8,008 nt of DNA. Origin: Anaerolineales bacterium (GTDB taxonomy: Bacteria > Chloroflexota > Anaerolineae > Anaerolineales > UBA6663). The notes below the pieces were generated by a model that searched no databases, had not been told where the DNA came from, and saw only the letters and a list, made by a program, of their open reading frames with translations. The stretch lies in the NCBI GenBank assembly GCA_017999235.1, contig JAGOBN010000155.1, positions 1 through 8,008 on the forward strand, written 5' to 3'. The stretch's first letter is position 1. Every line of letters starts with the position of its first letter. A program made the translations under genes and the position numbers. Shown here piece by piece: positions 1-8,008 of this stretch.

Positions 1-258
1 GCGTACTTCAGCACCGGCGGCAGCGTCTCACAGGACTGCTCGCCCAGCGACTGCACCTCCACCCATCAGGTGCAGACCGGCTGGCTGAAATATCAGCCGG
101 ACGCGCCGGCCCTGTTCGTCCCGCCCTTGGCCCTCGCCACGCTGCTCTATGACCGGCCGGCGGGCGGCGCGGCGGCCTCGCCCGCGCAGATCGGCCTGCT
201 GTTCCTGTACTGGACCGCCCCGGTCGGCGCCGAATCAGACAGCGTCGTCCTGCCGTAA
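1..258 (+). CDS. Unrecognised protein, C-terminal 85 residues (5' truncated)
   Basis: An open frame enters from the left edge in frame 1 and runs 85 codons to a TAA at 256-258. No start is needed inside the window; a GTG at 70-72 exists but the frame is open upstream of it. Visible features are two cysteines four residues apart (C13 and C18 of the fragment) in a Ser/Thr-rich stretch, then alternating hydrophobic segments (VQTGWLKY, ALFVPPLALATLLY, IGLLFLYW). These could be beta strands of an extracytoplasmic domain, but they are too short and interrupted to call membrane helices. I do not recognise the family. Support for it being real is the absence of stops and its ending 21 bases before a strong terminator hairpin in the right orientation. 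It is convergent with the lipoprotein gene on the other strand. Confidence 0.55.
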   Translation, partial: AYFSTGGSVSQDCSPSDCTSTHQVQTGWLKYQPDAPALFVPPLALATLLYDRPAGGAAASPAQIGLLFLYWTAPVGAESDSVVLP

Positions 259-272
259 GGCCCTTCCGCAAC

Positions 273-316
273 AAAAAAAGCCGCCGGCCAGAAATTCACT
301 GGCCGGCGGCTTTTTT
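273..316. terminator. Bidirectional intrinsic terminator between convergent genes
   Basis: A perfect 12-bp GC-rich stem (280-291 paired with 299-310) encloses a 7-nt loop (292-298). Seven A precede it (273-279) and six T follow it (311-316). On the plus strand it ends in a T tract and serves the partial CDS that stops at 258. On the minus strand it ends in seven T and lies 12 nt past the stop of the lipoprotein gene. The symmetric layout is the classic form of a shared rho-independent terminator for convergent genes. Confidence 0.93.
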
Positions 317-328
317 AATACCCGCAGG

Positions 329-862
329 TTATGGCGCGGCCGGGGTTGGCGTCGGCAGCTTCTCCGGGAGCCCGAGCGGCCCAGGCGCGGGGCACAAGCG
401 AAAGGCCCCGGATTGGGTGGCGCGGTAATCATAGAGGCGCCCCTCGCCGGTCTGCCATTGGATCCAGTATCCGTCCACCAGCGCCTGGGTGTAGAACATC
501 CCGCGCTGCGGACAGCCCAGAGCGCCGTCATTCCAGGTGACGGCTTCCGCGCGCACCAGGGTCAGTTCCGTTTCGGGAAGGCCGGCCTGGGCCGCCGCCT
601 CCGCGCGCGTGCGCGCCAGCAAATCCACCGGGGCTTCGCCCACCGTCGGCGGCTCTGTCGGCGGCACAGTGGGCAGTTCGGGCGGAAGCGTGGCCGCGAG
701 GCTGGGCGATGAGGTTGGTGACGGGGCGGTCGTGGGAGAGGGCGGCCGGGTGGCGGTGGCGGAGGGAGCCGCCGTGGCCGGCGCGGCCGGCACTTCCATC
801 GGCGCGCAAGCCGTCAATCCAGCCAGCACCAACACACTGATCAGGGAGCGCTTAACCAACAC
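329..862 (-). CDS. Predicted lipoprotein with Pro/Thr-rich linker and small WNDGALGCP-type domain
   Basis: This 177-residue protein is probably exported and lipid-anchored. Residues 1-18 form a short signal peptide (K4, R5, then a hydrophobic core) ending in the lipobox L16-T17-A18-C19. Residues 20-78 are an Ala/Pro/Thr/Ser-rich, low-complexity spacer. Residues 79-157 look globular, starting with an Ala-rich helix (DLLARTRAEAAAQAG). The motif VTWNDGALGCP follows at 108-118, then GMFYTQ, a GYWIQW strand and a final LCP. C117 and C157 could form a disulfide. The tail 158-177 is again Pro-rich. I have an impression of similar domains in secreted Chloroflexota proteins, but know no assigned function. 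The start is a GTG chosen for the AGGAG site 6 nt upstream and because it directly precedes the signal peptide. The gene lies 79 bp after pheA and may be read through from the operon; I see no convincing promoter in the gap. Confidence 0.82.
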   Translation of the reverse strand: MLVKRSLISVLVLAGLTACAPMEVPAAPATAAPSATATRPPSPTTAPSPTSSPSLAATLPPELPTVPPTEPPTVGEAPVDLLARTRAEAAAQAGLPETELTLVRAEAVTWNDGALGCPQRGMFYTQALVDGYWIQWQTGEGRLYDYRATQSGAFRLCPAPGPLGLPEKLPTPTPAAP

Positions 863-868
863 GGACGT

Positions 869-873
869 CTCCT
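869..873 (-). promoter_or_regulatory. Shine-Dalgarno site of the lipoprotein gene
   Basis: The minus strand reads AGGAG here, followed by 6 nt and then the GTG at 860-862. It decides the start, because the second codon (TTG) is also a possible initiator. It is one of only three clear Shine-Dalgarno sites in the window. Confidence 0.75.
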
Positions 874-941
874 GAGCCGGCGGGGAGACACCGCCAGCTA
901 TACCAGAGACGCCCGCGCCGGGTGATCGGTTCCCTGGCCGC

Positions 942-1766
942 TCACGGGCGATGGCGCGGATAGGAACCCAACACCCGCAGCATCAGCGCGTACTCGCCCA
1001 GGTGCTCCAGGGCCCGCGCCAGCGCCGGCTCAGACTGGGCGGCGGCCACATCGACGTAAAAGAGATACTCCCACGGCCGGCCCACCAGCGGCCGCGACTC
1101 GATCTTGGTCAAGTCGATATCCCGCAAAGCGAAGACGCTCAATGCCTTAAAAAGCGAACCGGGGATGTTCTTGAGCGTAAAGACCAGCGAGGTCTTGGCG
1201 TCGGTCTGGGGGTCCACGGGTGTGCGCGCCAGCGCCAGAAAGCGCGTGAAGTTGGCCGGATCATCTTCGACCCCCTCGGCCAGGATCTGCATGCCGTACA
1301 CCACGGCCGCCCGGCGCGAGGCAATCGCCGCCAGGGTCAGATCCCCCTGATCCCGGACCAAGCGCACGCTGCCGGCGGTGTCGGAGGCCGCCTCGGCCTT
1401 CACCCCGCTCAGGGCCTTCAGGTAGCGCTCGCATTGCGCCAGGGCCTGGGGGTGGCTGATGACGCGCCGGAGGCCGGCCAGGGCGGCGCCGGGCGGAGCG
1501 ATCAAACAGTGCTGCACGCGCAGATAGCGTTCGCCCACGATATGCAAGTCATGCTGCAGCAGCAGATCATAGTTGCGGTGGATGCTGCCGGCCAGCGAGT
1601 TCTCGATGGGCAGCAGGCCAAAATCCACGGCCTCCGCCGCCACGGCCGCAAAGGCCGCGTCAAACGACTCGCACGGCACGGTGACCGTCGCCGGCCCAAA
1701 GTGCTCCAGCGCGGCCGCCTCAGAGTAGGCGCCAGGCTCGCCTTGAAACGCGACGCGCACGCTCAT
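942..1766 (-). CDS. pheA: Prephenate dehydratase (monofunctional, PDT plus ACT domain)
   Basis: PheA decarboxylates and dehydrates prephenate to phenylpyruvate in cytoplasmic phenylalanine synthesis. At 274 residues it has the usual length of the monofunctional enzyme, with no chorismate mutase domain. The catalytic PDT domain covers about residues 3-180, with PIENS at 53-57, SHPQA at 104-108, SDTAGS at 128-133 and the conserved TRF at 174-176. A C-terminal ACT domain covers about 191-270, with PGSLFKAL at 202-209 and ESRP at 223-226. In this family the ACT domain mediates allosteric inhibition by phenylalanine, so feedback control is expected. Arogenate dehydratases share this architecture, so the preferred substrate cannot be settled from sequence. 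The ATG lies 6 nt after the leuB stop with no clear Shine-Dalgarno site, which suggests translational coupling. It is the last gene of the amino-acid cluster. Confidence 0.95.
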   Translation of the reverse strand: MSVRVAFQGEPGAYSEAAALEHFGPATVTVPCESFDAAFAAVAAEAVDFGLLPIENSLAGSIHRNYDLLLQHDLHIVGERYLRVQHCLIAPPGAALAGLRRVISHPQALAQCERYLKALSGVKAEAASDTAGSVRLVRDQGDLTLAAIASRRAAVVYGMQILAEGVEDDPANFTRFLALARTPVDPQTDAKTSLVFTLKNIPGSLFKALSVFALRDIDLTKIESRPLVGRPWEYLFYVDVAAAQSEPALARALEHLGEYALMLRVLGSYPRHRP

Positions 1767-1772
1767 GGCCGG

Positions 1773-2840
1773 TTACGCGGCCCGCAGACGGGCGATGATT
1801 TCGTCCGTCATCTGGTGCGACGTCAACGTCCCGCCCAGGTCCGCCGTGCGGCAGCCGTCCGTGATGGCCTGATCCACGGCCGCCTCCACCGCCGCCGCCT
1901 CGGCTTCCAGCCGCAGCGAATAGCGCAGCAGCAGCGCGCTCGAAAGGATGGTGCCGGCCGGGTTGGCGATGCCGCGGCCCGCGATATCGGGCGCGGAGCC
2001 GTGGATCGGCTCGTACAGCCCCGGCCCGCCGTCGCCCAGCGAGGCGGAGGGCAGCATGCCCATCGAGCCGGCCAGCACGGCCGCCTCATCGGTGAGGATG
2101 TCGCCAAACATATTTTCGGTCACCACCACATCAAAGCCGGCCGGGTTGGAGATCAGGCGCATGGCCGCGGTGTCCACCAGCATGTGCTCGAGGATGATGT
2201 TCTCATGCTCGGCCGCCATGCGCATGGCGATGGCGCGCCACATCCGGGAGGTCTCCAGGATGTTGGCCTTGTCCACCGACGTGACCTTGCGCCGGCGGTC
2301 CTGGGCCAGCCGGAAGGCCAGCTCCAGAATTCGGCGGACTTCATAATCCCAGTATTCCAGCGTGTCCACGGCGCGCTCGCGGCCGTTGATCATCTCGCGC
2401 TTCTTCGGCTGGCCGAAATACAGGCCGCCGGTCAGTTCCCGCACCACCACCAGGTCCACGCCGGCCAGCTTCTCCGGCTTGAGCGGCGAAGCGCCGGCCA
2501 ACGCCGGATGGGCGCGCACCGGGCGCAGGTTGGCGAACACGTTCAGGCCCTTGCGGAGCGCCAGGATACCCTGTTCCGGCCGCACCTTGGCGGCCGGGTC
2601 GTCCCACTTGGGGCCGCCCACCGCGCCCAACAGCACGGCGTCCGAGGCCTGGCAGTCCGCCAGGGTCTCGTCCGTCAGCGCGGTGCCGTGCTGGTCAATG
2701 GAACCGCCGCCGATCAGGCGGTCCTGGTAGTCAAACGTGTGGCCGGCCCGCGCCGCCACCACCTCCAGCACGCGCACCGCCTCGCGCACCACTTCGGGGC
2801 CGATGCCGTCGCCGGGAAGAAGAGTGATTTTCGCTTTCAA
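1773..2840 (-). CDS. leuB: 3-isopropylmalate dehydrogenase
   Basis: LeuB oxidatively decarboxylates 3-isopropylmalate to 2-oxoisocaproate with NAD, the third leucine-specific step. In organisms using citramalate it also oxidises the methylmalate intermediate to 2-oxobutyrate. With the start chosen here it has 355 residues, the family norm. It opens with the GDGIGPEV motif (10-17). The catalytic set aligns with Thermus LeuB: R96, R106, R134, Y141, K191, D223, D247 and D251. The NAD-site motif [15 protein letters not shown] is at 280-294. No ATG is available near the N-terminus. I chose the TTG at 2838-2840 because GGGAG lies 5 nt upstream and the protein then begins [12 protein letters not shown], typical of the family. 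A TTG 12 nt further upstream (2850-2852) would add four residues but has no ribosome site. It sits between cimA and pheA. Confidence 0.96.
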   Translation of the reverse strand: MKAKITLLPGDGIGPEVVREAVRVLEVVAARAGHTFDYQDRLIGGGSIDQHGTALTDETLADCQASDAVLLGAVGGPKWDDPAAKVRPEQGILALRKGLNVFANLRPVRAHPALAGASPLKPEKLAGVDLVVVRELTGGLYFGQPKKREMINGRERAVDTLEYWDYEVRRILELAFRLAQDRRRKVTSVDKANILETSRMWRAIAMRMAAEHENIILEHMLVDTAAMRLISNPAGFDVVVTENMFGDILTDEAAVLAGSMGMLPSASLGDGGPGLYEPIHGSAPDIAGRGIANPAGTILSSALLLRYSLRLEAEAAAVEAAVDQAITDGCRTADLGGTLTSHQMTDEIIARLRAA

Positions 2841-2845
2841 GATGA

Positions 2846-2850
2846 CTCCC
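2846..2850 (-). promoter_or_regulatory. Shine-Dalgarno site deciding the leuB start
   Basis: The minus strand reads GGGAG, then TCATC, then TTG at 2838-2840. The competing upstream TTG (2850-2852) overlaps this element and is preceded only by the cimA stop region, with no purine-rich site. This favours the downstream TTG as the true start. Confidence 0.7.
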
Positions 2851-2858
2851 AAACTCTG

Positions 2859-4442
<1,584 letters not shown>

Positions 4443-4470
4443 GCGGAATTGGTGAGAACTGATTGGGTGA

Positions 4471-5058
4471 TTAAGCGCGCGCGGCTTCGTAGGCCACGAT
4501 CTGGTCGTTGAAGCTGAGCAGATAGCCCAACTCGTCCGTGCCTTTGAGCAAACAGGCCTTGGAAAAACCGTCGATAGGAAAGCTCACCGCCCGGCCGCCG
4601 GGCAGGGTGACGGTCTGCGACGCCAGGTCAATGGCCAGGGTGGCCGCCGGCGCTTCTTCCGCCAGGTCAAACAGCTCCGCGTGCGTGGCGGCATCCACCA
4701 CGATGGGCAGCAGGCCGTTCTTCAGCGAGTTATTGCGGAAGATATCGGCGAAGGAGGTGCTGATCACGGCCCGGAAGCCGTAGCCGGTCAGCGCCCAGGG
4801 CGCGTGCTCACGCGACGACCCGCAGCCGAAGTTGTCGCCGGCCAGCAGGATCTGCGCGCCCTGCGCCGCCGGCTGGTTGAGCACGAAGTCCGGCTTGGGC
4901 GAGCCGTCGGCGTTGTAGCGCCAGTCCGAGAACAGGGCGGCGCCCAGGCCGGCCTTGTCCGTGACCTTCAAGAAGCGGGCCGGGATGATCTGGTCGGTGT
5001 CGACGTCATTGTTCGGCATCGCCACCAATCGGGAAGTCAGGGAAGTGAATTGAGCCAT
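4471..5058 (-). CDS. leuD: 3-isopropylmalate dehydratase, small subunit
   Basis: LeuD is the small (swivelling-domain) subunit of isopropylmalate isomerase. With LeuC it converts 2- to 3-isopropylmalate through an isopropylmaleate intermediate, and it should also handle citramalate here. The 195 residues match the long bacterial form rather than the shorter archaeal-like form of about 165. Motifs are [13 protein letters not shown] at 18-30, [17 protein letters not shown] at 74-90, [16 protein letters not shown] at 103-118 and DELGYLL at 175-181. I chose the ATG at 5056-5058, which gives [15 protein letters not shown] three codons earlier (5065-5067) is possible but unsupported. Neither start has a Shine-Dalgarno site; the leader is pyrimidine-rich. 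The gap to leuC is 36 nt and to cimA 28 nt. Confidence 0.96.
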   Translation of the reverse strand: MAQFTSLTSRLVAMPNNDVDTDQIIPARFLKVTDKAGLGAALFSDWRYNADGSPKPDFVLNQPAAQGAQILLAGDNFGCGSSREHAPWALTGYGFRAVISTSFADIFRNNSLKNGLLPIVVDAATHAELFDLAEEAPAATLAIDLASQTVTLPGGRAVSFPIDGFSKACLLKGTDELGYLLSFNDQIVAYEAARA

Positions 5059-5094
5059 GAGGATCAAATAGCGAGTCAGGAGTGGGTGGTTGGC

Positions 5095-6498
5095 TCAGGC
5101 GAGCAAGGTCCGCACGTCCGTGATCTGGCCGGTCACGGCCGCGGCGGCCGCCGTCAGCGGCGAGGCCAGGAAGGTGCGCCCGCCCTTGCCCTGCCGGCCT
5201 TCAAAGTTGCGGTTGCTGGTACTGACCGCGTACTGCCCAGGCTCCAACTGGTCACCGTTCATGGCGATACAGAGGCTGCAGCCGGCGTAACGCCAGTCGG
5301 CGCCGGCCTCCCGGAAGATCTTGTCCAGACCCTCAGCCTCGGCCTGCTTCTTCACCGCCTGCGAACCGGGCACCACCATCACCTTCACGTTCGGCGCCAC
5401 CTTCCGGCCTTTGAGCAGGCCGGCGGCCAGGCGCAGGTCCGAGATGCGGCTGTTGGTGCAGGAGCCGATAAAGACCACGTCCACGGGCTGGCCCAGCAGG
5501 GGCTGGCCGGGGCGCAGGCCCATGTAGGTCAGCGCTTTCTCCAGCGCCAGCTTCTGGTTGGCATCGCCCAGCGCGGCCGGGTCCGGGACGCGGCCGGTGA
5601 TGGGCAAACCCATGCCAGGGTTGGTGCCGTAGGTGATCATCGGCTCCAGGGCGCCGGCGTCCAGGGTCACGGTCTTGTCATAGACCGCGCCTTCGTCCGT
5701 GGGCAGCTGACGCCAGCGCGCCACGGCCGCCTCCCAGGCTGCGCCTTGCGGCGCGTACTGGCGGCCGGCCAGGTATTCAAAGGTGGCCTCATCCGGCGCC
5801 ACCAGGCCGGCGCGCGCGCCGCCTTCGATGGACATGTTGCAGATCGTCATGCGCTGTTCCATGGTCAGCGCGCGGATGGCCGGCCCCGTGTACTCGAAGA
5901 CATGGCCGGTGCCGCCCCCCACCCCGATCTTGGCGATCAGCGCCAAGATGATGTCTTTGGACGACACCCCGGGCGCCAACTGGCCGTCCACCCGGACTTC
6001 ATAGGTCTTGGGCTTGCGCTGCAGTAGACACTGGCTGGCCAGCACCATCTCCACCTCGCTGGTGCCGATGCCGAAGGCCAGGGCCCCAAACGCGCCGTGC
6101 GTGGAGGTGTGGCTGTCCCCGCAGACGATGGTCTGGCCGGGCTGGGTGAAGCCCAGCTCCGGCCCGATGACGTGCACGATGCCGCGGTTGGGGCTGTGCA
6201 GGCCGTAGAGCCGGATGCCGAACTCGGCGCAGTTGTCTTCCATCACCTGGATCTGCTTGGCGGCCATTTCGTCCAGGATGGGCAGATCCGGGCTGAAGGT
6301 GGGGATGCTGTGGTCCATCGTCGCCACGGTCTTATCCGGCCGGCGCACCTTGAGACCGCGCGCCCGCAGACCGGTAAAGGCCTGCGGCGAGGTGACCTCG
6401 TGGATCAGATGCAGGTCGATGTACAGGATGGCCGGCGACTCCGGCTCCTGGGCGACAACGTGCTGGTTCCAGATTTTTTCAAACAACGTCTGTGGCAT
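5095..6498 (-). CDS. leuC: 3-isopropylmalate dehydratase, large subunit ([4Fe-4S])
   Basis: LeuC is the aconitase-like large subunit that binds the catalytic [4Fe-4S] cluster and works with LeuD. Its 467 residues match the bacterial long form (E. coli LeuC is 466). The three cluster ligands are present as C347 (in GSCTNSR, 345-351), C407 and C410 (in GCSLC, 406-410). [13 protein letters not shown] at 126-138, [12 protein letters not shown] at 145-156 and the C-terminal [15 protein letters not shown] at 426-440 are family signatures. The start ATG gives the usual opening ([10 protein letters not shown]) and lies 9 nt after the stop of the 69-residue ORF. It has only a weak GAG-type ribosome site, so translation may be coupled to that ORF. 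Nothing suggests inactivation. Confidence 0.97.
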   Translation of the reverse strand: MPQTLFEKIWNQHVVAQEPESPAILYIDLHLIHEVTSPQAFTGLRARGLKVRRPDKTVATMDHSIPTFSPDLPILDEMAAKQIQVMEDNCAEFGIRLYGLHSPNRGIVHVIGPELGFTQPGQTIVCGDSHTSTHGAFGALAFGIGTSEVEMVLASQCLLQRKPKTYEVRVDGQLAPGVSSKDIILALIAKIGVGGGTGHVFEYTGPAIRALTMEQRMTICNMSIEGGARAGLVAPDEATFEYLAGRQYAPQGAAWEAAVARWRQLPTDEGAVYDKTVTLDAGALEPMITYGTNPGMGLPITGRVPDPAALGDANQKLALEKALTYMGLRPGQPLLGQPVDVVFIGSCTNSRISDLRLAAGLLKGRKVAPNVKVMVVPGSQAVKKQAEAEGLDKIFREAGADWRYAGCSLCIAMNGDQLEPGQYAVSTSNRNFEGRQGKGGRTFLASPLTAAAAAVTGQITDVRTLLA

Positions 6499-6507
6499 GG
6501 AACGGTC

Positions 6508-6717
6508 TCAATTCCAGTAGGTAAGCAGGTCCGCCAGCCAGGCGGGAGACACCGGCCGGCGGGCTTTCCGCGGTTGGGGCGGCGGGGCCGGGTGCGCGCC
6601 GGGCGTTTCGCCTGTCAGACCGGCAAAATCCCAGCCGCCCGGAATGGTGCGCGGCTCGCCAAACGGGTCGTGCCAATCCGGCATGTCATTGCGGGAGGCG
6701 TCCTCGGAAGCGTTCAT
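6508..6717 (-). CDS. Unrecognised 69-residue protein between leuA and leuC
   Basis: I do not recognise this protein. The case for it being real is its ATG with a strong AGGAG site 8 nt upstream, its snug fit between leuA (24-nt gap) and leuC (9-nt gap), and its direction matching the operon. The N-terminus is acidic and polar (MNASEDASRND). It is followed by DWHDPFGEPRTIPGGWDF at 14-31, the part that looks most like a conserved motif. A Pro-rich basic stretch at about 43-57 (PAPPPQPRKARRP) follows, then a short hydrophobic end (AWLADLLTYW, 59-68). There is no signal peptide, transmembrane helix or cysteine. Leucine codons are not clustered enough for a classical attenuator leader, although three of the four fall in the last nine residues. 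It could be a small accessory protein of the isomerase or mainly a vehicle for translational coupling to leuC. Confidence 0.62.
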   Translation of the reverse strand: MNASEDASRNDMPDWHDPFGEPRTIPGGWDFAGLTGETPGAHPAPPPQPRKARRPVSPAWLADLLTYWN

Positions 6718-6725
6718 CGTCTCTT

Positions 6726-6730
6726 CTCCT
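6726..6730 (-). promoter_or_regulatory. Strong Shine-Dalgarno site of the 69-residue ORF
   Basis: The minus strand reads GAGGAG followed by AAGAGACG and the ATG at 6715-6717. It is the purest Shine-Dalgarno match within the operon, which argues that the small ORF is really translated. It directly follows a predicted hairpin. Confidence 0.75.
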
Positions 6731-6751
6731 CGGCGCCGGCGTCAGGCGCCG
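6731..6751 (-). other. GC-rich hairpin across the leuA stop codon
   Basis: CGGCGCC at 6745-6751 and its complement at 6731-6737 (minus-strand reading) can form a 7-bp stem with a 7-nt loop containing the leuA TGA (6742-6744). No T tract follows, so it is not a standard terminator. Its 3' arm ends exactly where the AGGAG of the small ORF begins. It may affect reinitiation or mRNA stability. Alternative pairings exist because GGCGCC and GCCGGC are themselves palindromes. Confidence 0.45.
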
Positions 6752-8008
6752 GCGATCTCGGTCGGGTTCTCCACCGGCCCATACTGGCCCGTGGTCACTA
6801 GCAGTTTGTTGACGGCCGCCAGATAGGCTTTGGCGCTGGCCACGATGATGTCGGTGTCCGCGCCATAGCCGCCATACGTACGGACGCGCTCGGTCTCGTT
6901 CTGCGCGTTCATGGTCGGGGCGACATCCTGGCTCTCGATCCGCACGGTCACCTCGCCGATGGCGTCAATGCCCTGTGTCACAGCGTGGACCGAGTACTCC
7001 AGCAGGGTGTTGGGCGCCTGGATGATGGCGTCAATGGCCTTGTAGCAGGCATCCACCGGCCCGGTGCCGATGGCGGCGAAAACATGCGTCCGGCCGCCCG
7101 GCCCGCTCAGGCGCACCGTGGCCGTGGGCAGGCCCATGGTGCCGCACGCCACCTGCATCCCATCCAGGGTGAAGTACTCGTGCGGCTGGTAGATCTCGTC
7201 CGAGATCAAAGCTTCCAGGTCGGCGTCGGTGATGACCTTCTTCTTGTCCGCCAGGGACTTGAAGCGCTCAAACGCCTTATCCAGGTCGGCGTCACTCAGG
7301 CCAAAGCCCAGCTCCTGCAGCCGCATCTTGAGCGCGTGCCGGCCGGAGTGCTTGCCCAGCACCAGGCGCGTGTGCTGCGCGCCCACCGTCTCCGGGCGCA
7401 TGATCTCGTAGGTCTGGTGGTGTTTGAGCATCCCATCCTGGTGGATGCCGGCCTCGTGCGCGAAGGCGTTGGCGCCGACGATGGCCTTGTTGGGCGGCAC
7501 GACCATGCTGGTGTAGTTGCTCACCAGCTTGCTGACGCGCGTGAGCTGGGTGGTGTCAACGCCCGTGGTCAGGCCAAAGACCGGCCGGCGGGTGTGCAGG
7601 GCCATCACCACTTCTTCGAGCGAGGTGTTGCCGGCCCGCTCGCCGATGCCGTTGAGGGTCACTTCCACCTGACGGGCGCCGCTCCGCACGCCGGCCAGGG
7701 TGTTGGCCGTGGCCAGGCCCAGATCGTCGTGGCAGTGCGTGGACAGGGTCACGGTCTCGATCCCGGGGACGTTCTTGACGATGCCCGCGATCAACGCCCC
7801 GTACTCGTCCGGGGTGGTGTAGCCGACCGTGTCCGGGATGTTGAGGGTGGTGGCGCCGGCTTTGATGGCCTGCTCCAGCACTACGTACAGGAACTCCGGC
7901 TCGCTGCGGCCGGCGTCTTCCGGGCTGAACTCCACATCGTCGCACAGGCCGCGCGCATAGGCCACCATCTCGGCCACCCGGTCCACCACCTGTTCCGGGT
8001 CCATCTTG
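6742..8008 (-). CDS. leuA: 2-isopropylmalate synthase (N-terminus beyond right edge)
   Basis: LeuA condenses 2-oxoisovalerate with acetyl-CoA, the committed step of leucine synthesis. About 420 residues are visible. The internal ATG at 8002-8004 is not the start: the frame continues upstream and the first 115 or so residues, including the DTTLRDG motif, are missing. Numbering from that Met, [12 protein letters not shown] is at 22-33, [15 protein letters not shown] at 55-69, the metal ligands in HCHDD at 90-94, [14 protein letters not shown] at 118-131 and GKHSGRHAL at 217-225. The C-terminal regulatory domain spans about 271-400 ([13 protein letters not shown] at 313-325, [14 protein letters not shown] at 382-395); in this family it binds leucine for feedback inhibition. 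HEAGIHQDG (183-191) and GKHSGRHAL favour LeuA over homocitrate or citramalate synthase. It is the first visible gene of the operon. Confidence 0.96.
   Translation of the reverse strand, partial: KMDPEQVVDRVAEMVAYARGLCDDVEFSPEDAGRSEPEFLYVVLEQAIKAGATTLNIPDTVGYTTPDEYGALIAGIVKNVPGIETVTLSTHCHDDLGLATANTLAGVRSGARQVEVTLNGIGERAGNTSLEEVVMALHTRRPVFGLTTGVDTTQLTRVSKLVSNYTSMVVPPNKAIVGANAFAHEAGIHQDGMLKHHQTYEIMRPETVGAQHTRLVLGKHSGRHALKMRLQELGFGLSDADLDKAFERFKSLADKKKVITDADLEALISDEIYQPHEYFTLDGMQVACGTMGLPTATVRLSGPGGRTHVFAAIGTGPVDACYKAIDAIIQAPNTLLEYSVHAVTQGIDAIGEVTVRIESQDVAPTMNAQNETERVRTYGGYGADTDIIVASAKAYLAAVNKLLVTTGQYGPVENPTEIAGA

Noticed and set aside
149..712. Plus-strand frame of 187 codons crossing the terminator.
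   Set aside because: It runs through the bidirectional terminator and antisense to the lipoprotein gene, with an Arg-rich shadow composition.
879..895. Possible hairpin (GGCGG/CCGCC, 7-nt loop) upstream of the lipoprotein gene as a pheA terminator.
   Set aside because: The stem is only 5 bp with no T tract. Such stems arise easily in GC-rich DNA.
863..941. Possible promoter for the lipoprotein gene (a TATAGC word on the minus strand).
   Set aside because: No convincing -35 element at normal spacing accompanies it, so a promoter call would be unsupported.
4681..6027. A 448-codon open frame on the plus strand.
   Set aside because: It is antisense to leuD and leuC with the same Arg/Gly/His-rich shadow composition and no motif I can recognise.
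6479..6676. Alternative minus-strand frame of 65 codons in the leuA-leuC gap.
   Set aside because: It overlaps the leuC start and the 69-residue ORF in another frame, and its Arg-rich product looks like a frame shadow. The 69-residue ORF has the clear ribosome site and fits the gap.
6508..6717. The small ORF as a leucine attenuator leader peptide.
   Set aside because: It lies after leuA rather than before the operon, has only four leucines in 69 residues, and no terminator/antiterminator pair follows before leuC.
6097..6801. A 234-codon plus-strand frame opposite the leuC start and the small ORF.
   Set aside because: It crosses three minus-strand genes, shows shadow composition and has no ribosome site or supporting context. 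The minus-strand reading is better supported.

Overview
The window is GC-rich bacterial DNA (about two thirds G+C by eye, not computed). Most of it is one amino-acid biosynthesis operon read on the minus strand, from the right edge toward the left. In transcription order it holds leuA (5' end outside the window), an unrecognised 69-residue ORF, leuC, leuD, cimA, leuB and pheA. Gaps between these genes run from 6 to 36 nt, and no terminator is visible between them. The promoter and any leader or riboswitch would lie beyond the right edge and cannot be assessed.

The genes form a coherent pathway set. LeuA makes 2-isopropylmalate from 2-oxoisovalerate and acetyl-CoA. LeuC and LeuD together isomerise it, and LeuB oxidises the product toward leucine. 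CimA condenses pyruvate with acetyl-CoA to citramalate, and the same LeuCD and LeuB are known in other organisms to carry that on to 2-oxobutyrate, the isoleucine precursor. The operon can therefore feed both leucine and threonine-independent isoleucine synthesis. The last gene, pheA (prephenate dehydratase), belongs to the phenylalanine branch.

Left of pheA, on the same strand, is a lipoprotein gene with its own Shine-Dalgarno site, a Pro/Thr/Ala-rich linker and a small unnamed domain with a WNDGALGCP motif. It ends at a strong hairpin with A and T tracts on both sides, which can terminate transcription in both directions. The opposite side of that hairpin serves the 3' end of an unrecognised plus-strand gene cut by the left edge.

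Taxonomy is an inference. High GC, a TIGR00977-type CimA inside a leu operon, and a lipoprotein of a kind I associate with Anaerolineae-like Chloroflexota suggest that phylum with modest confidence. I see no mobile elements, CRISPR arrays, tRNA or rRNA genes. No stretch longer than 300 bases lacks a gene. Most of the window is ordinary biosynthesis. The best candidate for something undescribed is the small ORF between leuA and leuC, together with the hairpin that abuts its ribosome binding site.
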